Below, piece by piece: positions 12,958 to 21,483 of a DNA stretch of 53,611 nucleotides. The position numbers were made by a program, and so were the translations under genes. The notes below the pieces were generated by a model. It had not been told where the DNA came from and ran no database searches. It was given only the letters and a program-made list of their open reading frames with translations. The stretch spans positions 1-53,611 of the forward strand of contig SLRQ01000011.1 of NCBI GenBank assembly GCA_007130885.1. The letters are read 5' to 3'. Position 1 is the stretch's first letter; each line of letters begins with the position of its first letter. The stretch is from Deltaproteobacteria bacterium. Lineage in GTDB: Bacteria > Myxococcota > Myxococcia > SLRQ01.

Positions 12958-12985
12958 GTTATAAGCAGTCCTGGAGGCTCGTCAA
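12958..12985 (-). promoter_or_regulatory. Sigma-70 promoter of groES-groEL
   Basis: On the reverse strand TTGACG (12980-12985), a 16-base spacer and TATAAC (12958-12963) form a good vegetative promoter. The predicted start falls next to the CIRCE-like repeat, about 145 bases ahead of groES. Confidence 0.65.
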
Positions 12986-13046
12986 GCGAACCTCTGGTGC
13001 TTTTTTGGAAGGCGCCAATCTTGGCAGGCCCATTTGCCGCAAGCCG

Positions 13047-13412
13047 CTAACCCGCCTGCTTGCTCTCGATAATCTCCGCCTCCTCCTTGCAGTCGATACA
13101 CAAGGTCGTGACGGGGCGCGCTTTTAGGCGCTTCTCCGAGATGATCTCGCCACACTCTATACAGGTGCCGAAGGATCCTTCCTCGATGCGTTTTAGAGCG
13201 TCTTCGATCTTGTTGATGAGCTTGCGATCTCTATCGCGCATTCGCAGGATGAAGCTGCGATCGGTCTCCATGGAGGCACGATCGGTCGGGTCGGCGTGCT
13301 GCGGGGGCCGCTCGCCGGCCATGCTTTCTACGGTGTCCGTCGAGGCGTCTATCAAGACCGCCAGGCGTCCCTCGAGCAGATTCCGGTACGACTCGAGCTT
13401 GCGTTTGTTCAC
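13047..13412 (-). CDS. dksA: DksA/TraR-family zinc-finger transcription regulator
   Basis: Members bind in the RNA polymerase secondary channel and, with ppGpp, adjust initiation at stable-RNA and other promoters. GTG at 13412 is preceded by GGGAGG with 5-base spacing and gives a 121-residue protein starting MNKRKLESYR, the usual DksA start. An upstream ATG in the same frame (13532) would add 40 untypical residues. The coiled-coil tip motif DPTDRAS (41-47) keeps the acidic residues needed for function. The zinc finger is C84, C87, C105, C108. The neighbouring genes are groES downstream and a divergent outer-membrane protein. Confidence 0.9.
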   Translation of the reverse strand: MNKRKLESYRNLLEGRLAVLIDASTDTVESMAGERPPQHADPTDRASMETDRSFILRMRDRDRKLINKIEDALKRIEEGSFGTCIECGEIISEKRLKARPVTTLCIDCKEEAEIIESKQAG

Positions 13413-13484
13413 CTCGACCTCCCGAGATTCAACGAGGCCAAAAAGTCCCATCGGCCTCAAGTCAGCGTCTATAGACCTTAGACC

Positions 13485-13514
13485 ATCGTAACGGATAGAT
13501 GATGCGGCGTTCAA
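13485..13514 (-). promoter_or_regulatory. Candidate dksA promoter
   Basis: Reverse-strand TTGAAC (13509-13514), an 18-base spacer and TACGAT (13485-13490, four of six positions) lie about 75 bases ahead of the GTG start. This placement supports the shorter dksA start, because the longer reading frame would begin within the promoter. Confidence 0.35.
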
Positions 13515-13542
13515 GCGGCTGTGTGCTATCATTCACGACCTC

Positions 13543-14472
13543 GTGAAGAAGACGAAACATTCAAGCGTGGCAAAAGGGCTTCCGCAAGGCAAGCTCCATC
13601 GGCGTGCGAGTCAATGGAGCATTTCAGACGGCTTGGGACTCTGCATAAAGGCAGCTCTTCTTATCGCATTACTGCTGCCTAATCTGGCACCAGCGCAGCA
13701 CATTATGGGGCCCAGGTCGGCCGGAATGGGTGACGTGCACAGAGCAGTGGGCACCGGCAACGACGCCATTTTCCGGAACCCGGCGGGCATGAGCCTGTTC
13801 CCCCGCTACGTAGTAGAGAGTTTTTGGCGGCGGCACGCGGGGCGCAACGAAACCCTGACCTCTTTGTCGGTGCTGGACAGCCGGACCGGTCCGGTGGCGG
13901 GAGGGCTTGCCTACACTTACGATTATGCCGGTTCGAGTGGCGGTATTCGGTCAGGCAGCAGATTCGATGTCGCTACATCCTACGCAATGGCCGACTGGCT
14001 TCTGGCCGGGACCAGCCTGCGATACCTGCATATGGACACCGTTGATGCGCCGGTGCGGCGGGTTACGGGAGACGCGGGGTTCATTTTCAGGCTTGGTGAT
14101 CGGATCAATCTTGGAGTCGTTGGGCAGAACTACTTCAACGCCACCGACGCCGGCAGGGTTGCTCCTAGGGTTCTGGGAGTTGGGTTTGGCGCAGTGGTAT
14201 GGAAGGGTCTCGTCGTAGGCTTCGACTACGACGTCGAGCCGGAGGACGACGAACAACCCGCGAGATACTCCGCGGGAGCAGAGTTCTTTTTCCTGGATCA
14301 CTTTGCTCTTCGGGGAGGCTGGACTTCGGATGAGATCCGAGACGATCGGCATGTGTCTGTCGGTGGTAGCTTCGTGGACGAGGAGTACGGGCTGGACGTC
14401 TCCTTCGGCCGCTCGATAGCCGGGGCGCCGGGCTACGAGCTTTCCATCGGTTTGCGGGTCTTCGTGAATTGA
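13543..14472 (+). CDS. Outer-membrane beta-barrel protein, PorV/FadL-like
   Basis: The 309-residue product has an N-terminal basic region and a hydrophobic signal (about 34-48, ending near APAQ). The sequence MGPRSAGMGDVHRAVGTGNDAIFRNPAGMS after the signal is the typical start of PorV/PorQ/FadL-type barrels (AGMG...A....NPAG). The rest alternates short amphipathic strands and ends in FVN, compatible with a barrel. The function in these families is transport of hydrophobic compounds or assembly of secreted proteins; which applies here is open. The start codon GTG 13543 is uncertain, with no good ribosome site. Confidence 0.75.
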   Translation: MKKTKHSSVAKGLPQGKLHRRASQWSISDGLGLCIKAALLIALLLPNLAPAQHIMGPRSAGMGDVHRAVGTGNDAIFRNPAGMSLFPRYVVESFWRRHAGRNETLTSLSVLDSRTGPVAGGLAYTYDYAGSSGGIRSGSRFDVATSYAMADWLLAGTSLRYLHMDTVDAPVRRVTGDAGFIFRLGDRINLGVVGQNYFNATDAGRVAPRVLGVGFGAVVWKGLVVGFDYDVEPEDDEQPARYSAGAEFFFLDHFALRGGWTSDEIRDDRHVSVGGSFVDEEYGLDVSFGRSIAGAPGYELSIGLRVFVN

Positions 14473-14492
14473 ATCCTTCTATCCCGGAACCG

Positions 14493-14521
14493 TTGAAGTC
14501 AGGGGTAGTGGTCCCTATAAT
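14493..14521 (+). promoter_or_regulatory. Strong sigma-70 promoter upstream of pyrG
   Basis: TTGAAG (14493-14498), an exact 17-base spacer and a perfect TATAAT (14516-14521). It starts 20 bases after the stop codon of the preceding gene and would initiate near 14528, leaving a leader of about 318 bases before pyrG. Confidence 0.75.
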
Positions 14522-14527
14522 CCTCTC

Positions 14528-14845
14528 CCGGATTGACGCCGGTCCTGGCCGAAGCAGGTGAAGGCAGGAACCGGCCATCATCTGGGATCCACTCTTGCCC
14601 AAGGCATTAGCCATCATTTCGGTGCTTTATGCACCACGCCTCGCATCCGGCGAACTCGGCGGCACCCGCCCGCTGCGAGCCGGTCGCAATTGGAGCCCCC
14701 TCTGGACGGGTCGTTTCGAGGAGGGATCGAACCGGTGTTCAGGATCCCACGGCAGCAACGTAGGATGCGGCGGCAGGTGGCTTCGTGGAAAACGTGGGCT
14801 AGGCTTTAAAGAGAGGTAGCCGCGCTGAAAGGACGAGAACGATAC
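14528..14845 (+). other. Long structured pyrG leader or separate RNA, no protein gene
   Basis: This 318-base stretch follows a strong promoter and has no credible coding frame. It can form several hairpins. One is GCCGGT-CCTG with CAGG-ACCGGC at about 14537-14575. Another is GGTGC/GCACC near 14621-14635. There is also a long-range pairing of CGCATCC (about 14642-14648) with GGATGCG (about 14763-14769) enclosing about 115 bases. No U-tract terminator is seen, so it is more likely an untranslated leader of pyrG than a terminated RNA. No known riboswitch was recognised. Confidence 0.4.
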
Positions 14846-16540
14846 ATGTCGAAGAAACCGACCAAGTTCATGTTTGTCACCGGTGGGGTGGTTTCCTCCC
14901 TGGGAAAAGGTCTGGCGAGCGCATCCATAGGTGCTCTCATGGAGAATCGAGGCTTGAGAATCGCCCATCTCAAACTCGATCCTTACTTGAACGTCGATCC
15001 GGGCACCATGAACCCTCAGCAGCACGGCGAGGTCTTCGTTACCGAGGATGGAGCGGAGACCGATCTCGATCTTGGGCACTACGAGCGCTTCACGACGGCT
15101 CGGATTTCGAGGGCCAGCAATTGGACCTCCGGGCGGATCTACGATTCGGTGCTTAGAAAGGAACGTCGTGGGGAGTATCTCGGCAAGACCGTGCAGGTCA
15201 TTCCTCACGTTACCGACGAGATCAAATCGGCGATTCACGGAGCAGCCGGAGACATCGATCTGCTCATCTGCGAGATCGGCGGAACGGTAGGAGACATCGA
15301 GTCATTGCCTTTCATCGAAGCTATAAGGCAGTTCCGCTACGACGTTGGTTACGACAACGTGCTTTACGTCCATCTGACATTGGTCCCCTACATCAAGGTC
15401 GCGGGTGAGGTGAAGACCAAGCCGACGCAGCACTCCGTTCAGAAGCTTCGGGAGATCGGTATCCAGCCCGATATACTGCTTTGTCGGGCGGAGGAGGGCC
15501 TCACGCAAGATGTGAAGGATAAGATTGCTCTATTCACTAATGTCGTGCCGAAGAGTGTGTTCACCGCCCGGGATGTCAAGAGCATCTACCAGGTTCCGAT
15601 TTTGCTCCACGAAGAGGGATTGGACGACCGCATAGCCGAGCTACTGAATATCTGGTCGAGGGCGCCTAGTCTGGAGCGCTGGGAGAATATCGTCAGAAAG
15701 CTCGAGCACCCAAGTGGGGAGGTCGAGATCGCCATTGTCGGCAAGTACGTTGACCTTACGGAGAGCTATAAGTCTCTGAGCGAGGCACTCGTGCACGGAG
15801 GGTTGGCCAATGAGCGGCGCGTTCGGATGCGATTCGTGGACGCGGTGAAGATTGAAGAGGAGGGAGGAGATTCTCTGCTGGCGGGTGTCGACGGGATACT
15901 TGTACCTAGCGGTTTTGGGAATCGTGGCGTCGAGGGCAAGATTTCGGCGGCAAATTATGCTCGCTCCAATCGCGTGCCGTTCTTGGGTGTATGTCTTGGC
16001 CTGCAGATGGCACTCATCGAGTATGCGCGCAACGTCATGGATCTGCACGGTGCTGGAAGCGAGGAGATAGAAGGTGATTGCAAGGACCCCGTTATAAGCC
16101 TTATGGCTGAGCGAAAGCGGGATCTGGGCGATACCATGAGGCTTGGTTCCTATAGATGTACGCTTCTCGAAGGTAGCCTCGCGAGAAGAATCTACGGTGG
16201 CCGGCCGGAGGTGACCGAGCGTCATCGCAACAGGTATGAGGTCAACACCGCCTACGAGGAAGCCTTCGAGGCCGCGGGCATGGTTCTTTCCGGCCGAAAC
16301 CCCGAGACGGGTCTCGTTGAGATGATAGAGTTGCCGGAACATCCGTTTTACTTGGCTTGTCAGGCTCATCCGGAGTTCAAGTCCAAGCCTTTCGCTCCTC
16401 ATCCTCTTTTCTCGGCCTTTATCGAAGCCGCGGTGGAGTATCGTCGACCCAAGGCGTTGGGTGCGATGGATATGGGACAGGGTGATGTAGAATCCACGGA
16501 CGGCGAGCCGGACGGTCGTGCCGCCGCCTGTAGGGGGTGA
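14846..16540 (+). CDS. pyrG: CTP synthase PyrG
   Basis: PyrG converts UTP to CTP using ATP and glutamine, the last step of pyrimidine nucleotide synthesis. The 564-residue protein has the N-terminal synthase domain with [20 protein letters not shown] (P-loop) and the [33 protein letters not shown] motifs. The C-terminal glutaminase domain has nucleophile C383 in GVCLGLQ and the partner HPE in [11 protein letters not shown] short tail of about 25 residues past the usual end is not conserved. GGACGAG upstream is a modest ribosome site. Expression is probably driven by the promoter at 14493-14521. Confidence 0.97.
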   Translation: MSKKPTKFMFVTGGVVSSLGKGLASASIGALMENRGLRIAHLKLDPYLNVDPGTMNPQQHGEVFVTEDGAETDLDLGHYERFTTARISRASNWTSGRIYDSVLRKERRGEYLGKTVQVIPHVTDEIKSAIHGAAGDIDLLICEIGGTVGDIESLPFIEAIRQFRYDVGYDNVLYVHLTLVPYIKVAGEVKTKPTQHSVQKLREIGIQPDILLCRAEEGLTQDVKDKIALFTNVVPKSVFTARDVKSIYQVPILLHEEGLDDRIAELLNIWSRAPSLERWENIVRKLEHPSGEVEIAIVGKYVDLTESYKSLSEALVHGGLANERRVRMRFVDAVKIEEEGGDSLLAGVDGILVPSGFGNRGVEGKISAANYARSNRVPFLGVCLGLQMALIEYARNVMDLHGAGSEEIEGDCKDPVISLMAERKRDLGDTMRLGSYRCTLLEGSLARRIYGGRPEVTERHRNRYEVNTAYEEAFEAAGMVLSGRNPETGLVEMIELPEHPFYLACQAHPEFKSKPFAPHPLFSAFIEAAVEYRRPKALGAMDMGQGDVESTDGEPDGRAAACRG

Positions 16541-16548
16541 GCTTTGAC

Positions 16549-16577
16549 TTGACCGGTGTGCGCCTCCGGACTAGAAG
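16549..16577 (+). promoter_or_regulatory. Candidate rpoZ promoter
   Basis: TTGACC (16549-16554), a 17-base spacer and TAGAAG (16572-16577, four of six) lie just after the pyrG stop, about 36 bases upstream of a start near the rpoZ ATG at 16621. A GC hairpin (GCGCCC...GGGCGC, about 16589-16604) falls in the short leader. Confidence 0.4.
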
Positions 16578-16620
16578 ATCGCAAGCAAGCGCCCAAGAGG
16601 GCGCTAAGACGAGGTTATGA

Positions 16621-16839
16621 ATGGCACGCGTTACCATAGAAGACTGTCTCCCCAAGGTTCCAAGCCGCTTTGCGCTGACAATCTTGGCGGCAAAGCGGTC
16701 CCGCCAGCTTAGCGCGGGTGCTCGTCCGCTGGTCGTGACCAAGAACAAGCCATCGGTCATCGCTTTGCGAGAGATTGCCGCCGACAAGGTTCGCTTTGAG
16801 CGCGATCCCGAGCAAAGAGGAAACACAGGCGTACCCTAA
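16621..16839 (+). CDS. rpoZ: RNA polymerase omega subunit
   Basis: The 72-residue protein begins [20 protein letters not shown] and continues [12 protein letters not shown], the signature of bacterial omega. Omega binds and folds the beta-prime subunit and forms part of a ppGpp site in proteobacteria. Length is normal. It is convergent with the downstream DUF4340 gene, with only 22 bases between the stop codons. Confidence 0.92.
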   Translation: MARVTIEDCLPKVPSRFALTILAAKRSRQLSAGARPLVVTKNKPSVIALREIAADKVRFERDPEQRGNTGVP

Positions 16840-16861
16840 CCGGAGCTGCCAGGGTCTTTGC

Positions 16862-18274
16862 TCAAGGCGATGATTGAGTGCCCGCTCCAAGATCGGAGCT
16901 CGTTTTCGGCAGGTTTGCCAGGCGAGATTCGAGAACTGTGAAAACTCGTCTCCTCTTGGCGTTGGTGGCGTAGCGGCGGCCTGGCCCCGCTTCACCGCCG
17001 ATAGCAAGAATCTCCAGCTCGTTCTCGGCCTCATCCAGCAGCCGCACCAGCGTTGAAGGCTTCAGCAGATCGTATTCCGCGAGTATGGTATCGGGATCGC
17101 CGATATCTTCCTCCACGATCTCCTCGGCTTTCAGGTTGGAGAGCGTACGCAACATGTTGGTCACGCGCCAGGACTCGATGTCCGCGGGCTCCGGCTCGGC
17201 GAGACGCCAGTGACCCTCGCGGCCGGGCGGCTGTCGTACGGCGAGTACTTTCTCTCCGGTGTCGATCTCGACACGGCGGACTTCCGAACGGACGAACTCG
17301 AGTACGTTCCGGTATCTAAGGTTGCCGGGTTCTTGGCGGAGCCCACGAACGGCGTCGGCTCGAACCTCGACCACATCAGCCAGGTCACTTCCGAGAACGT
17401 AGTAACGGAGCACATCGCCATCCATGCTCTTGGCCAGCTCCAGCTCTAGCCGCTTTGCGCCTTCAAGCTCAACCTCTATGGTGGCCGCGCGCTCGAGGTC
17501 CAATTCCGTTGAAGATGCCGGAAACCTCGTGGCCCCAAGGTTCTCGAGCGCCGTGAGCGTCTTGTTGACCTCTGTTCGGTCCGCTCTGTCGTGCAAGGTA
17601 GGTTGCGAATCCGCGGGATGGGGAGAAGTTACACTCCAGGCGCTCTCTCTTCGCTCCAGCAGGTAGGACGAATCCGGCATCCGCACGCCAAAAGAAGAGA
17701 TGGAATTTCTTGGGTGTCGCAAGAGGCGTTTCTCCCGCAGGTTGAAGGCCCTACGGTCCAGGTTGGAGCGCGATTGTTCATGGATGAGAACCACGGGGCC
17801 GTCATCTCGGCGAGCGTAAATGCGTCCGTCGAACGGACTGGTATCGCCGAGGGATATCCGGTGCTCGAATCCGACTCCCTTTACCACTATGGACGGCCGG
17901 GGGCGGTCTAGTCCGAAGCTTGACAGCCTCTCTTCCGCCTCGGCGGCGGGTAAGACCTCGTCCTCCTTGGTGAGGTTTTTCAGCTCCAAGAGAAGGCTCT
18001 CGACGGCGTTGCCCTTGGCTGGGGTCTCCATGGGGCTCCTGACCGTCCAGGCGTCATCCTTTCTTTGGATTCGCAGGGGTGGCTCCGCTTCATGCTCGAT
18101 GAGCAAAGAGTCCACCGGTGCCGGAGTGTCCGGCAACATGCGAAGCATCTTTGACGTCTCGGTCGGATCGGTGGCCCGAGGAAGCATCACTCCGAAAATG
18201 ACCCATGCTCCGGCGGCGATTGCCAGCGCCAAGAAGGCAAGAGAGCTTGTGACTGTCCGAACTCGCTGGTTCAT
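16862..18274 (-). CDS. DUF4340-containing membrane-anchored protein
   Basis: The 470-residue protein has one N-terminal transmembrane helix (about 10-30) and then a large periplasmic part. It contains repeated domains of the DUF4340 type: a first lobe with IQRKDDAWTVRSPME and LKNLTKEDEV, and a second with VRQPPGREGHWRLAEP and LRTLSNLKAEEIV. It starts 4 bases after the GldG-like gene, so it is the last member of a four-gene ABC operon. In many bacteria DUF4340 proteins accompany this ABC-2/GldG pair; the substrate is unknown. I infer it works with the transporter at the inner membrane. Confidence 0.85.
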   Translation of the reverse strand: MNQRVRTVTSSLAFLALAIAAGAWVIFGVMLPRATDPTETSKMLRMLPDTPAPVDSLLIEHEAEPPLRIQRKDDAWTVRSPMETPAKGNAVESLLLELKNLTKEDEVLPAAEAEERLSSFGLDRPRPSIVVKGVGFEHRISLGDTSPFDGRIYARRDDGPVVLIHEQSRSNLDRRAFNLREKRLLRHPRNSISSFGVRMPDSSYLLERRESAWSVTSPHPADSQPTLHDRADRTEVNKTLTALENLGATRFPASSTELDLERAATIEVELEGAKRLELELAKSMDGDVLRYYVLGSDLADVVEVRADAVRGLRQEPGNLRYRNVLEFVRSEVRRVEIDTGEKVLAVRQPPGREGHWRLAEPEPADIESWRVTNMLRTLSNLKAEEIVEEDIGDPDTILAEYDLLKPSTLVRLLDEAENELEILAIGGEAGPGRRYATNAKRRRVFTVLESRLANLPKTSSDLGAGTQSSP

Positions 18275-18278
18275 GGCC

Positions 18279-19808
18279 TCACCGGTTCTTTCTCAGCACC
18301 CACACCGCCACACCCATGGAAGCGAGAAGAAGAGGGAGGATGTTTATCGAGAACATGGATAGGAAGGTTCGTTGCTCCTCGGTCAGTATGATTTGACTGG
18401 CGGGGCGGTGGCGTGGACGGATGGTGATCCGTTCGACTTGGCCGGCCATCCAGTTGATGGAGTTTAGAAAGAGGTCGCTGTTCGCCGCTTGTCTAGCCCA
18501 TGCGTTTGTGGCGAAGTCCGTATCTCCGAACACCAGCAGGCGTGCTTGAGGGGACCATGCTCCACCCTTGGTCTCCTTCTCCGCGACGACCGCGAGCGGC
18601 AGCGGGCCTCTCCTATCCGTCTCCGGCTCGTAAGTGATCGGAGAGCGACGGTAGGCTTTCGAGCCCCACGCCTCCCGACCCGTCAGTACCAACGGGGTGG
18701 GGCGTTTGACGTCCTCGATGTCGAGGGCAATCAGTGATCGGGCGGTGGGAAAGAGAGTGAGCATGGCGTCGAATGCCTCGGTAATCTCGTGCTGGGCGTA
18801 GCTGGCCGAGGCGGTTACGAACGGCCCCATTAGCTCCGTGACCTGGTTTTGATCGACCACCAGGTCGTCTTCGACTCCTATGCCCCATGATTCGAGGAAG
18901 TCCTCGAGGCCTGACTCGGCCATCGGCTCGAGCAGGACCATCAGACGTCCACCGCCCTCCAGGTAATCGGACAGGAGCTCGACCTCCGGCTCGAGGAAAG
19001 CGCGCCTGGGCCCCGCGACGACCACGGCCGCGGCATCCTCGGGAATGCTGCCCGTGATTCGTAGCGGAACTGCTTCCAGACCTTCGTTCTCCATCAGCAT
19101 ACGCGCCAAACCAAGCCCTTGCTCGTCATGATCGTCGTCGAGCCCGGATTCACCGTGACCAGTCGTAAAGTAGACTCGCTTGCCGGCGCCTCTGGTCAGG
19201 CGCAGTAGAGCATTGGTCAGGGCCTCCTCGGAGAGGTCGGAAAGACGTTCGCTCATCTCTCCCATACGAACCACCACTCGATTGCCGCGAAGATGGATGT
19301 TGTATTCCCTCACCTTCTCGGGCTCCCGGTCAGGATCCACCGCCTGAATCGAAATAGCGCCACCGGCACGTCGATAGCGTGACACCAGCTCTTCGAGGTG
19401 CTGGTACTGCGGCGTGTCCGATCGGAAGAACGCGAGCACCTCGACCGGCTCGGGAAGCTCGTTCACCGTGTTTACCGAGTCGGGAGCAAGAGTGAATATC
19501 CGAGCCTTGGTCAGATCGAGACGCAGATCGGAGCTGTAGGCAAGGTAGTTTCCAGCAACCAGCAGCCCGAGAACGGCCAGTGACGATACGGCCGTAAAGG
19601 CGACATAGAAGGTGCCTCTTCCCGTGGCGACGCGGCTCACCTCTCCCAAGTTCGTCAGGGTGCAAGCGAGGATGAACGCACCTCCGAGGATTAGCTGCAC
19701 AGTGAAAAGCCAGTTCCACCCAGCTCCCACGGCGAAGTACATGACCGGCGTGGTGAGAAGGAAAACGAGGCCGATGGCTCCAAGAACCTGTCCGATTGTC
19801 TTCATCAT
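18279..19808 (-). CDS. GldG-like ABC-type auxiliary protein
   Basis: Of the possible starts, the tandem ATG at 19808/19805 fits best: it lies 22 bases after the permease stop and the protein then begins MMKTIGQVLGAIG. The 509-residue product has three N-terminal membrane helices within about 1-95. A periplasmic domain follows, with LDLTKARIFTLAPDS and the VEVLAFFRSDTPQYQ segment typical of GldG/ABC_transp_aux proteins. A single helix near the C terminus ends in VWVLRKNR. In Flavobacterium GldG works with GldA and GldF in gliding. In other phyla the module is widespread without a known role, so gliding should not be assumed. Confidence 0.85.
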   Translation of the reverse strand: MMKTIGQVLGAIGLVFLLTTPVMYFAVGAGWNWLFTVQLILGGAFILACTLTNLGEVSRVATGRGTFYVAFTAVSSLAVLGLLVAGNYLAYSSDLRLDLTKARIFTLAPDSVNTVNELPEPVEVLAFFRSDTPQYQHLEELVSRYRRAGGAISIQAVDPDREPEKVREYNIHLRGNRVVVRMGEMSERLSDLSEEALTNALLRLTRGAGKRVYFTTGHGESGLDDDHDEQGLGLARMLMENEGLEAVPLRITGSIPEDAAAVVVAGPRRAFLEPEVELLSDYLEGGGRLMVLLEPMAESGLEDFLESWGIGVEDDLVVDQNQVTELMGPFVTASASYAQHEITEAFDAMLTLFPTARSLIALDIEDVKRPTPLVLTGREAWGSKAYRRSPITYEPETDRRGPLPLAVVAEKETKGGAWSPQARLLVFGDTDFATNAWARQAANSDLFLNSINWMAGQVERITIRPRHRPASQIILTEEQRTFLSMFSINILPLLLASMGVAVWVLRKNR

Positions 19809-19830
19809 GAGGTGACCTGGGAGCTGAATG

Positions 19831-20622
19831 TCAGGCCGCCCAGCGGAGCCCCTCCAGAGCACGGTGCGTGAGGAACAGGCCGAGGACCATATAGCTTACG
19901 TAGTAGACGACGTCCTTCAACTCCACCATCCCGTTGGCGAAGGAGATCAGGTGCTGGGTGGATGAAAGGTAGAGGAGCACCTCCCTGGCGGCCCCTTCGA
20001 CATCGACTGCTTTCCAGCCCACCACCCAAGTGAGCAAGAGAAGCATCAGCGTGAGAAAGGCCGCCACGATCTGACTGGATGTCAGGGAGCTGATGAACAT
20101 GCCCACGGCCATGGCGCTCGCTCCCAGCAGAAAGAGGCCCAGGTAGCCGCAGAGCACGGTAGGCCATTCCACGGCACCTTGATCGCCGGAGCCGAACGCG
20201 GAGAGCAGCAGGGGGTAGGAGAGGGTCAAGGCTAGAGCGGTGGTGAGGATCGCGAGGGCCGCGATGTACTTGCCGGCGACGATCTCGAGTGGACGAACCG
20301 GAGTCGTAAGAAGAAGCTCCATGGTCCCTTGCCGTTTTTCCTCGGAAAGCAGGCGCATGGAGAGAAAGGGCACCGACATCATGAGAACCAAGGCGAGATT
20401 CATCACCAGCGGCACCATGACCTGATCTGTCAGGTTCATATGCGCGAGCATGTCGTCCCGGCCCATGCGGGTCAGCTCGAACGAGTGTCTCTGAAACTGT
20501 CCCAGAAGTGATAGAAAAAACCATGATCCCAAGACGGTAATCGCCGCGAACACCACATATGCGATGGGGGTGGTGAAATAGGCGATTATTTCTTTTCTTG
20601 CTATGGCAAGGGTTCGCTTCAT
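19831..20622 (-). CDS. ABC-2 type transporter permease (GldF-like)
   Basis: The 263-residue integral membrane protein has about six helices. It carries the ABC-2 pattern: an N-terminal KEIIAYFTTPIAYVVF helix, a coupling segment RLLSEEKRQGTMELLLTTPV that contacts the ATPase, and a C-terminal helix cluster. It lies 16 bases downstream of the ATPase gene and 22 bases before the GldG-like gene, all on the minus strand. It should form the membrane channel of the exporter with the preceding ATPase. Confidence 0.9.
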   Translation of the reverse strand: MKRTLAIARKEIIAYFTTPIAYVVFAAITVLGSWFFLSLLGQFQRHSFELTRMGRDDMLAHMNLTDQVMVPLVMNLALVLMMSVPFLSMRLLSEEKRQGTMELLLTTPVRPLEIVAGKYIAALAILTTALALTLSYPLLLSAFGSGDQGAVEWPTVLCGYLGLFLLGASAMAVGMFISSLTSSQIVAAFLTLMLLLLTWVVGWKAVDVEGAAREVLLYLSSTQHLISFANGMVELKDVVYYVSYMVLGLFLTHRALEGLRWAA

Positions 20623-20638
20623 TTGGTCGGGGAGTGGT

Positions 20639-21364
20639 TCAGGCGGCCGTCAGCTTCAGGAAGATCTCTTCGAGGGTGAGAGAGCGTCCGGACTCCTCAT
20701 GGTTTTCGGCCAGGGTCTCGAGGTCGTCGAAGGCCACCGCTCTTCCTTGGTTGATAATCAGAACTTTCCGGCAGATCATCGCCACCTCGGCAAGGATATG
20801 AGTCGAGAGCAATATGGTGTGCTCTCCTCCCAAGGATTTGATCAGCTCCCGGATCTCCATGATTTGGGATGGATCGAGGCCGACGGTGGGCTCGTCGAGC
20901 ACCAGCACCGGCGGCGAGGCCAAGAGCGCTTGGCCAAGCCCTACTCGCTGGCGGTACCCCTTCGACAGGTTGCCGATTCTCCGTTTGAGGACATCTCCGA
21001 TCCGGGTAAGCTCCGCCACCCGGTCAATCTCGGTCCGCCGCTTCCGGCGAGGCACTCCCTTGAGGTCGGCGACGAAGCCGAGGTGCTCCCGCACCGTTAG
21101 ATCGGGGTAAAGGGGCGGGTGCTCGGGCAGATAACCCAGGCGACGCTTGAACTCCAATGGATGCTCGAACACATCGAAGCCGGCTACTTCGACCCTGCCC
21201 GCCGACGGCGGCATGTAGCCGGTGATGATCCTCATGGTGGTCGATTTTCCAGCGCCGTTTGGGCCCAGAAAGCCCAGTATCTCCCCTTCATCCACGGTAA
21301 AGGAGAGGTCGTCCACGGCCACGATTTCGCGGTAACGCTTGGATAGATGCTCGACGCGGATCAT
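20639..21364 (-). CDS. ABC transporter ATP-binding protein (GldA-like)
   Basis: The 241-residue ATPase has Walker A GPNGAGKST, a signature LSKGYRQRVGLGQALL, Walker B VLVLDEPTVGLD and the switch His in LLSTHILAE. It is of the ABC-2 exporter class. GGGGAAGA precedes the ATG. As first gene of the module it powers the permease and the GldG/DUF4340 partners. A 119-base GC-rich gap separates it from the fadN-like gene upstream, so read-through from the fatty-acid operon is possible. Confidence 0.92.
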   Translation of the reverse strand: MIRVEHLSKRYREIVAVDDLSFTVDEGEILGFLGPNGAGKSTTMRIITGYMPPSAGRVEVAGFDVFEHPLEFKRRLGYLPEHPPLYPDLTVREHLGFVADLKGVPRRKRRTEIDRVAELTRIGDVLKRRIGNLSKGYRQRVGLGQALLASPPVLVLDEPTVGLDPSQIMEIRELIKSLGGEHTILLSTHILAEVAMICRKVLIINQGRAVAFDDLETLAENHEESGRSLTLEEIFLKLTAA

Positions 21365-21483
21365 TCTTCCCCGCCTACGCCGACGATTGGGTGCAAATTC
21401 CGCGTTGGCCCTCGACGGCTAAACGCGCTCCCGCGGCAGCCCTCGCTCCCCGCCTCGCGGCCCTCGCGACGGCGAGGAGCTTA

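Noticed and set aside
14720..14735. tRNA T-loop-like GGATCGAACC on the reverse strand in the pyrG leader
   Set aside because: The flanking bases do not form a T stem and no acceptor or anticodon arm could be built.
14720..14770. SRP (4.5S) RNA-like motif GTTCAGG...CAGCAAC in the pyrG leader
   Set aside because: The essential GGAA-type tetraloop and the paired G-rich core are missing; the resemblance is limited to short flanks.
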